This document shows positions 58,539-64,000 of a stretch of 64,000 bases of DNA, piece after piece. Source of the DNA: Flavobacterium sp. KMS. Lineage in GTDB: Bacteria; Bacteroidota; Bacteroidia; Flavobacteriales; Flavobacteriaceae. The position numbers and the translations under genes are program-made. The stretch lies in assembly GCF_000813005.1 (NCBI RefSeq), contig NZ_JSYP01000013.1:51219-115218 (forward strand), in the 5' to 3' direction. The notes below the pieces were generated by a model. The model did not search any database and was not told where the DNA came from. It saw only the letters and a list, made by a program, of their open reading frames with translations. Positions within the stretch are counted from its first letter, which is position 1. The number at the start of each line of letters is the position of its first letter.

Positions 58539-59996
58539 ATGAAAACTGAAACAATTTCAAAACAATTATTCTCTACAAGCAGCAATACAGGTAATAGCGG
58601 AGATTCATTAACAGGTTCTTTTTTTCGTATTAACGATAAATCATTCGCAAAAGCGATAAAAGAAACATCAAGTCCGTTAGGGATTATGGTACTTATCAGT
58701 ACTTTTTTATTAATGATTGCTGGAGCTTTCTTAGTATATAAATTTCAATCAGACTTTGACCAATTTCATATAGACAGAATAAATTCTACGTGGGGATATC
58801 CATTTTTGGTTATAACAACAGTCTTTTTTCTTTTTAAAACGGGTGTTTTTTTATTTAATTTATTTCTTTATTTTAAATATAAACCAATAGAATCTGTTAC
58901 AGATGAGTTATTGCCAACTTGTACCATAATTGTTCCTGCTTACAACGAAGGTAAACTGGTTTGGGATACTTTAGTAAGTTTAGCAGATAGCGATTATCCA
59001 GAGCAAAAAATGCAAATACTTGCTATTGATGATGGTAGTAAAGATGATACTTGGTACTGGATGCAACAAGCAAAAGTAAAATTAGGAGATCGTTTATCTA
59101 TCTATCAGCAGCCTAAAAACCAAGGAAAACGTCATGCATTACACCGTGGATTTAATCTTGGTAACGGAGAAATTTTTGTGACTGTAGATAGTGATTCAGT
59201 AGTAAAAAAAGATACAGTAAGAAACTTAGTAAGTCCGTTTATTACAAATAAAAATTGTGGAGCCGTTGCAGGAAATGTACTTGTTTTAAATAATAAAAAA
59301 GCAATACTTCCTAAAATGTTAAATGTAAGTTTCGTAATGAGTTTTGAATTCATGCGTTCTGCCGAAAGTGTATTAGGATCTGTACTTTGTACTCCTGGAG
59401 CTTTAGCAGCTTATCGTAGTGATGCCGTATTTGCATGCCTTCCGGAATGGATTGATCAAACTTTTATGGGACAACCATCAGACATTGGCGAAGACCGTGC
59501 AATGACAAACATGATCTTAAAACAAGGACATGAAGTATTGTTTCAAAGAAATTCATACGTATTAACAAACGTACCCGAAAATTATACTGGTTTATATAAA
59601 ATGTTCATCAGATGGGGAAGAAGTAATGTGCGTGAGAACTTAATGATGGCACAATATGTTTTTAAAGATTTTAGAAAAGGATCTAAATTTGGTACAAGAT
59701 TATTATTTATAGATCAATCGCTTAAAATTGTTATGGCATATCCATTCATGTTATTTATGCTGTTTTTTATAGTAGTACATCCATTATTGTTTTTAGGATC
59801 TACGCTTTTAAGTATATTGATTGTATCTAGTTTCTCGGCTTTATTTTATGCCAAAAGACATAATGTATCAGAGTCATTCTGGGCATATTCTTATAGCGTG
59901 TTTTACACCTTTGGTTTATTCTGGATTACCCCTTATGCAATTATTACAGCAAATAAAAGAGGTTGGTTAACACGTGGTTTATCTGAAGTTAAATAG
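58539..59996 (+). CDS. Processive GT2 glycosyltransferase, hyaluronan-synthase/NodC-like
   Basis: 485 aa from ATG 58539 (MKTETISKQ); the 32-codon extension upstream falls at the promoter and is rejected. N-terminal 50 residues Ser/Thr-rich and polar; two membrane helices (about 52-73, 93-117), GT-A catalytic domain, then two or three helices at the end. Motifs: TCTIIVPAYNEG, AIDDGSKDDT (UDP-sugar binding), VDSDS (metal), IGEDRAM (catalytic Asp) and the product-site RWGRSNVRE. These are the signatures of membrane GTs that polymerise and export beta-linked polysaccharide such as hyaluronan or poly-GlcNAc. A strong terminator follows. A sigma-54 promoter suggests control by an NtrC-type activator. 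Confidence 0.9.
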   Translation: MKTETISKQLFSTSSNTGNSGDSLTGSFFRINDKSFAKAIKETSSPLGIMVLISTFLLMIAGAFLVYKFQSDFDQFHIDRINSTWGYPFLVITTVFFLFKTGVFLFNLFLYFKYKPIESVTDELLPTCTIIVPAYNEGKLVWDTLVSLADSDYPEQKMQILAIDDGSKDDTWYWMQQAKVKLGDRLSIYQQPKNQGKRHALHRGFNLGNGEIFVTVDSDSVVKKDTVRNLVSPFITNKNCGAVAGNVLVLNNKKAILPKMLNVSFVMSFEFMRSAESVLGSVLCTPGALAAYRSDAVFACLPEWIDQTFMGQPSDIGEDRAMTNMILKQGHEVLFQRNSYVLTNVPENYTGLYKMFIRWGRSNVRENLMMAQYVFKDFRKGSKFGTRLLFIDQSLKIVMAYPFMLFMLFFIVVHPLLFLGSTLLSILIVSSFSALFYAKRHNVSESFWAYSYSVFYTFGLFWITPYAIITANKRGWLTRGLSEVK

Positions 59997-60023
59997 ATAA
60001 AACGATTGTGATTTTATAAACTC

Positions 60024-60068
60024 AAACGAGTTAAAATATTTATAAAAATATTTTAACTCGTTTTTTTT
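60024..60068 (+). terminator. Strong rho-independent terminator of the GT2 gene
   Basis: AAACGAGTTAAAATATTT and its perfect 18-bp complement around an ATAA loop, followed by eight T. Confidence 0.9.
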
Positions 60069-60408
60069 ATGATGTGTCGTTGGGGTAAAAACGATTCTAC
60101 AAAACTGATAACAGCTTTGTAGAACATATACTCAATATACTCTCAAACTTGTCACCCTGAGGCACGAAGGGTCACCACTAGTAGCTCGATAATGTAAGAC
60201 AAGTTTGTGTTAGTTTCTTGCGAAGACCCTTCGTACCTCAGGGTGACAATATTGAGGAAGAACTTTGTGCACCTTGCATAAAACCTTGCGCTCTATTTTT
60301 TAACAGTAATTGCATCCGAAAGAGTTAATTTCATCTTTTACCAACTAGTTAACAATTACTTTTTAGAGTGTTTTTTATCTTCGCCAAAAAATATTTTAAA
60401 TTTAGATT
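60069..60408. repeat. TCACCCTGA inverted repeat and CTTTGCG-like tail
   Basis: No gene. TCACCCTGAGGCACGAAGGGTC (60152-60173) pairs with GACCCTTCGTACCTCAGGGTGA (60225-60246) with one mismatch; loop of about 50 bases. It is the same family as 51744-51828 and the 23.6-kb cluster. CTTGCATAAAACCTTGCGCTC follows. The promoter of the 60409 gene may lie near TATCTTCG (60376-60383). Confidence 0.8.
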
Positions 60409-61113
60409 ATGAGATATTATTCAATTTCATTGCTTTTTTTCTTTTTCATTACATTGTCAAATGCGCAACATCATAATAGTAGTACAGATAAACCGTCGAC
60501 ACATGGAATGTTGATTTTTGGGAAAGAAAAAATTTATGCTTCGCACTTACCAATGTTTCATTCTCCACATAATTATCAAATTATTTTGGAACTAGAATTG
60601 GATAGTAAAACAAAGAAACTATTTGTAGAGGATCAGGAAAAGAACCCGGATTATAACACTTATATGATTGAGCCCGAAAAGTTTGTTTTGCCAGATATGA
60701 TTAACAATCCTAAATCATTTAAAGCAAATCTTTACAGAGGTCATTTTGAAAGAGGAGGGAAGAAAATAGCTTCGGATGTTGTGGTATCTATCAAACAAGT
60801 GATTTTTTATAAAAAGTTTAATCCGGATGAAGTAAAGTCAAGTGCAACTAATTTTATAATTTTTGGTAATGCAAAAGAACAATTTATGGTTCATGAGCTT
60901 ATAAATAAACCCGATTTCGAGCAGATTTTAGAAGTAAAAATAGATTTGACTACACTTATAAAAAATGAAAAATATAGTTTAATCAATGTGAATAAATCTG
61001 GAAATAGTCCAATTGGAGTAGCTGGAAATGATATTCAGGTTGATGCAAATGGAACGAATTATTCTATTACTCTTTTAAAACAATTGTATCTGGAATTTGA
61101 TGATTTAAAGTAA
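60409..61113 (+). CDS. Exported protein of unknown function
   Basis: 234 aa. The signal peptide ends near LSNAQ; the mature protein starts HHNSSTDKPSTHGMLIFGKEKIYASHLPMFHSPHNYQIILELEL. The dense His/Met pattern (HH..., HG-M, SHLPMFHSPH) could hold a metal, and the rest alternates as beta strands. I recall similar conserved hypothetical proteins in Bacteroidota but know no function. Convergent to the erythromycin-esterase-like gene. Confidence 0.75.
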   Translation: MRYYSISLLFFFFITLSNAQHHNSSTDKPSTHGMLIFGKEKIYASHLPMFHSPHNYQIILELELDSKTKKLFVEDQEKNPDYNTYMIEPEKFVLPDMINNPKSFKANLYRGHFERGGKKIASDVVVSIKQVIFYKKFNPDEVKSSATNFIIFGNAKEQFMVHELINKPDFEQILEVKIDLTTLIKNEKYSLINVNKSGNSPIGVAGNDIQVDANGTNYSITLLKQLYLEFDDLK

Positions 61114-61229
61114 TATTTTATAAAAAGAAAATAACTATTTCTCGAACCATATAAGTGATGTAAGTTCATTTAAGTTTTGCAGAAAAGACCAGCTTATATT
61201 TACTTACATCACTTATATGGTTAAATTAA
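61114..61229. repeat. Inverted repeat, AACCATATAAGTGATGTAAG family
   Basis: AACCATATAAGTGATGTAAG (from 61145) pairs with CTTACATCACTTATATGGTT (to 61222), 20 bp perfect, loop about 40 bases. Between convergent genes; the best-preserved copy of this family. Confidence 0.85.
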
Positions 61230-62447
61230 TTACTTTAATATAATCGATGGAGTAGTTTCTCGTATAAAAATCAACGCATCAAAATCGATACCGGGCTTCA
61301 TAGGTAATGCTATTACATTAGTCCAGTTAGAGTATATATTGGTTATGTTGCCATTTGCATTATAAAAAGGACTTTCTTCGGCAGTATCAAAGGCTACAAA
61401 GAAAGTAGGGAACTTAGCTTCTGCAAACAATGCCGAATAAGATTTTGGTTGCGCTTCAAAACTGTGTTCTACATAATCATTGCCGTCTAATACAGTCACT
61501 TTTCCTTTAAAAGTATCAAAACCTATTGCGTAATATTCATTGCCGTATTTCTCTTTTACATGATATCCCATTCCTTTTGCTTTAGGCATATTGGTATCTT
61601 TTGCAAAATGGATATTGTGTCCCCAAATAATGGTTTTGGTTTTAGTTTCTTGTTGGAAATCGATAAGATTTTCGGCCATAAATTGATCTCTGGCCAAAGG
61701 ATTAGATAATAATGTGCCTTGGTATAAAAGGGATATGTATTTTTTAAATTCATTAAAACCTTTAATTGTCGATGTGCCTTTAAGTTTTACTTCGGTATTT
61801 AAGCGAGAAATAATTCCCGTTTCATCATCAGATAATTCATATAGAGGAAAATCTGGAGTTGTTATCTTTTTTAAAACTGGTATTGCAGCTGATCCATTAG
61901 TATAAAGAGACGCATTTTTTGTTAAATAAGCAGAACAAAAGTTGGCAGACGCATCAATATCAGATTTGATATAATTAGTGTCAAAACCAAAAAGATTAAC
62001 TTTATCCTTAGGAGTTTTGGAGGTATTATATGTCTTTACCCATTCAAATAAATCATATATTTCTTTTGTATTAAACAATCGTAATGGTTTCATGAGTTGT
62101 TTTAAATCTCCTTTTCCAGTTAATAAATAAACATTAATTGGTTCTATCGCCGAATATCCAAACTCAAAACCAATCGATTTATATTGGGCATTTGTGATTA
62201 GATATTTGATAATGCGATTCTTCTCGGTATAAAATTCATGAGTTCCGTGAGAAGCTTCTCCCAGGCCACAAATTTTGTTATCCTTGAGCAGATTGGTTAA
62301 CTGCGAGTAATAAGCCTTATTGTCATTCTCATTGTCGGTAATGGGTAATGCATGAGAATTTATCCAGCTTAGGGATTGTCCTTGAGCAAAAGTACAAACA
62401 GAAAAAAAGCAACTGAACAAAACGGAGTAAAGGAAGTTTTTGGTCAT
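61230..62447 (-). CDS. Erythromycin-esterase-family exported protein
   Basis: 405 aa. The signal peptide ends near CTFAQGQ. Erythromycin esterase fold: CGLGEASHGTHEFYTEKNRIIKYLI (the GE.SHG.xE motif with catalytic His/Glu), FGFDTN and the IIWGHNIHFAKD motif, followed by EYYAIGFDTFKG. Related proteins open macrolide rings or act in exopolysaccharide and other esterolysis; a periplasmic esterase role is likely, but resistance cannot be claimed from sequence. The family Glu and His positions are intact. Confidence 0.87.
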   Translation of the reverse strand: MTKNFLYSVLFSCFFSVCTFAQGQSLSWINSHALPITDNENDNKAYYSQLTNLLKDNKICGLGEASHGTHEFYTEKNRIIKYLITNAQYKSIGFEFGYSAIEPINVYLLTGKGDLKQLMKPLRLFNTKEIYDLFEWVKTYNTSKTPKDKVNLFGFDTNYIKSDIDASANFCSAYLTKNASLYTNGSAAIPVLKKITTPDFPLYELSDDETGIISRLNTEVKLKGTSTIKGFNEFKKYISLLYQGTLLSNPLARDQFMAENLIDFQQETKTKTIIWGHNIHFAKDTNMPKAKGMGYHVKEKYGNEYYAIGFDTFKGKVTVLDGNDYVEHSFEAQPKSYSALFAEAKFPTFFVAFDTAEESPFYNANGNITNIYSNWTNVIALPMKPGIDFDALIFIRETTPSIILK

Positions 62448-62529
62448 ATAGTAGTTTTTGATTACTAAAATACAAATAATAATTATATGATGTAATGCAA
62501 TACCTTTTGTACTTTAATAATTATTTATG

Positions 62530-62685
62530 CTATTGACCTGTTAACTTGAAAATTGCAATAAAAACTAACACAACAGCATAAGTGATGAATAGCAAATGGG
62601 TTGTGGTCATTTTCATTCTTATTCGAGCCAGTCTCTTTAATTTATTACGATGCAGTAGTCTTTTTTGTTCAGGATAGTTGTTCAT
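62530..62685 (-). CDS. 51-aa single-TM protein
   Basis: A small frame from ATG at 62683-62685 to TAG at 62530. It starts MNNYPEQKRLLHRNKLKRLARIRM (24 residues, very basic), then one membrane helix (about 29-48, HLLFITYAVVLVFIAIFKL). The positive-inside pattern and clean ends suggest a real small membrane protein. Too short to assign to a family. Confidence 0.6.
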   Translation of the reverse strand: MNNYPEQKRLLHRNKLKRLARIRMKMTTTHLLFITYAVVLVFIAIFKLTGQ

Positions 62686-62848
62686 AATGATTTAGATTTT
62701 CATTATTGAAGCAAACATAATACCTGTAAATTTTGTAATGAATTAAACGATTGTTTGTTAGTGTTTTATGGTTTTTTTTAATGTTTTTTTTATAAAATGA
62801 ATACTATCAAAATGATATTATATTTCTCAAAATGGAATAGTTCCTTTT

Positions 62849-63844
62849 TTAATTTCCTTTTATCCGATTTAAGATTCCTTGCATTAAGGCTTTTCCATCA
62901 CGTTTTTGCTTAGGAACTTCTTGAGCCTTTAGTTTTCCGTTTTCATCCTTAAAAATATAGCTAAAGGCAAATTGAGGCTGTTTGGGATCTTTAGTAAGCA
63001 AGCCAAAGCGCAAATCATTAAAGTAATACTCGTTATCTTTTTTGGTTACAATAAACCATCCTTCGCTCACTTTTTTTAAGGTTTCAAAATCGGGATTGCC
63101 AGTAAGCTGCTGCGATAAGGCATTGTTTTTTTCATAACGTTCAAAAGTTATCGGCTGGCTATCAAATAAGGAATAATCACCTAATAGATACGCTTCTTTT
63201 GTAGCCACATTAGCATTCCATAAAATGCAATTAAAGGCAGTAGGTTTTACAATAAGATCACTATAAGATATATGTTGTTCTTGCAATGCATTTTTAAATT
63301 GTTGTAAAGCATATAATTTTAAACTACAAGTTACCAAGAGATAAAACGAACTAATATATATTCCGCGTAAAACATATTTTTTTCGCAAAGCGAAAGTAGG
63401 TTTGCGCAATCCTATAATTAAACAAATAAGCAACGGAAGCGTATATAAAGGATCAATTACAAATATAGTTTTTAAGGCAATTCGGTCGGGTAGAGGCCAG
63501 AAAATTTGTGTTCCCCAAGATGTAAACATATCCAGTAATACATGGGTAAATAAACACCAAAATACTAAAATAGTAGCACTACGAAAATTAATTTTCTCTT
63601 GTTCGATCTTAGAAATAAGCCAACCTAAAATGGGCGATAGTAAACCAAAAAATAATAAGGAATGACTTAATCCCCGATGAATTGCTACACCATCTACTGG
63701 GTTTAAAAACTGCCCAAACAAAACATCTAAGTCAGGTATAGTTCCTAGAATTGCACCATATAAAATCGTTTTGCGTTGCAATTTTTCACCTGCACATAAT
63801 TCGGCAGTTGCAATTCCTAACACAATTTGAGTAAAAGAATCCAT
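62849..63844 (-). CDS. YdjM-type inner-membrane protein (PF04307, predicted metal-dependent hydrolase)
   Basis: 331 aa with about five membrane helices. MDSFTQIVLGIATAELC, LGTIPDLDVLFG, AIHRGLSHSLLFFG and CLFTHVLLDMFTSWGTQIFWP carry the conserved His/Asp motif of the LexA-regulated YdjM/DUF457 family, in which a phospholipase-like zinc active site is predicted. The C-terminal 130 residues are soluble and have their own beta pattern. Last complete gene of the window. Minus-strand TAAATTTG at 63862-63869 may be its -7 box. Confidence 0.85.
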   Translation of the reverse strand: MDSFTQIVLGIATAELCAGEKLQRKTILYGAILGTIPDLDVLFGQFLNPVDGVAIHRGLSHSLLFFGLLSPILGWLISKIEQEKINFRSATILVFWCLFTHVLLDMFTSWGTQIFWPLPDRIALKTIFVIDPLYTLPLLICLIIGLRKPTFALRKKYVLRGIYISSFYLLVTCSLKLYALQQFKNALQEQHISYSDLIVKPTAFNCILWNANVATKEAYLLGDYSLFDSQPITFERYEKNNALSQQLTGNPDFETLKKVSEGWFIVTKKDNEYYFNDLRFGLLTKDPKQPQFAFSYIFKDENGKLKAQEVPKQKRDGKALMQGILNRIKGN

Positions 63845-63937
63845 GAGTTGTAGTTGAACAGCAAATTTAAACAGAAAGATCTAAAGTATTAAAATGTTTT
63901 TCAACTGTATCGGAGTGGAATGTTTATAGCAAATATT

Positions 63938-64000
63938 GTCTATAATGGGACACAGATGATACGGATTTACAAAAGTAAAGACGCGGATCAAAACGGATTT
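63938..64000. repeat. ACGCGGAT/ACGGATTT-family repeat, cut by the window edge
   Basis: GACACAGATGATACGGATTT and AAGACGCGGATCAAAACGGA match the words of the 4558-4948 repeat. The other arm would lie outside the window. Confidence 0.7.

Noticed and set aside
61230..62447. Macrolide resistance gene call
   Set aside because: Only family membership can be seen. Most chromosomal members are not known to inactivate macrolides.

Overview
The window reads as chromosomal DNA of a flavobacterium (Bacteroidota, probably genus Flavobacterium). The DNA is AT-rich. It carries a SusC/SusD pair, a type IX secretion C-terminal sorting domain, lipoproteins of Bacteroidota style, TAnnTTTG-type promoters and a glycosylasparaginase like the one known from Flavobacterium (Elizabethkingia) meningosepticum. 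I see no rRNA, tRNA, CRISPR array, transposase or prophage. The species is not determinable from the sequence alone.

Layout. 1-2186 (minus): an operon of small exported metal/thiol proteins (Cys-rich protein, two HMA-domain proteins, a TlpA-like thioredoxin, and the start of a further exported protein cut by the window edge). 2413-23574 (plus): a polysaccharide/glycan utilisation locus with an inverting GH97 alpha-glucosidase, mannose-6-phosphate isomerase, a LacI regulator, SusC, SusD, a compact GH2 beta-mannosidase, two GH92 alpha-mannosidases, a GH125 alpha-1,6-mannosidase, a ROK sugar kinase and a glycosylasparaginase. The set fits breakdown of mannose-rich N-glycans or fungal mannoproteins. 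The terminal, branch and core mannoses are removed, the GlcNAc-Asn bond is cut, and mannose is phosphorylated and isomerised to fructose-6-phosphate. Four copies of one 20-bp palindrome lie before GH97, before lacI and (two copies) before susC. They probably define the LacI regulon. The second GH92 has Gln where the first has its presumed catalytic Glu, which points to phosphomannose rather than ordinary mannosides.

23.6-34.9 kb: a GIY-YIG protein bracketed by two near-identical 104-bp direct repeats, a GH130 mannoside enzyme, a YkgJ-type Cys-cluster protein, a DUF3754 membrane protein, several small membrane proteins and lipoproteins, an Mpo1-like protein and a large CotH-type secreted protein. 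35.0-40.2 kb: an AraC regulator divergent from a TonB receptor plus DUF4374 lipoprotein pair that resembles the XusA/XusB xenosiderophore system. 40.4-48.3 kb (minus): an RhtA-type exporter, a urea channel, a nickel permease and a complete urease operon (ureABCEFGD). 48.6-57 kb: a GNAT/MarR pair, an NAD(P)H oxidoreductase divergent from HxlR, NagA (GlcNAc-6-phosphate deacetylase, which could serve the glycan locus), a lipoprotein-type malate:quinone oxidoreductase with a small membrane partner, a TlpA-like protein and a short AraC protein. 57.2-64 kb: an AraC regulator, a hyaluronan-synthase-like GT2 behind a textbook sigma-54 promoter with upstream inverted repeats, an unknown exported protein, an erythromycin-esterase-family protein and a YdjM-type membrane protein.

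A second layer runs through the non-coding DNA. At least seven families of dispersed, semi-degenerate intergenic repeats, mostly forming long imperfect hairpins, sit at gene ends. Sometimes three or four families are nested in one gap.
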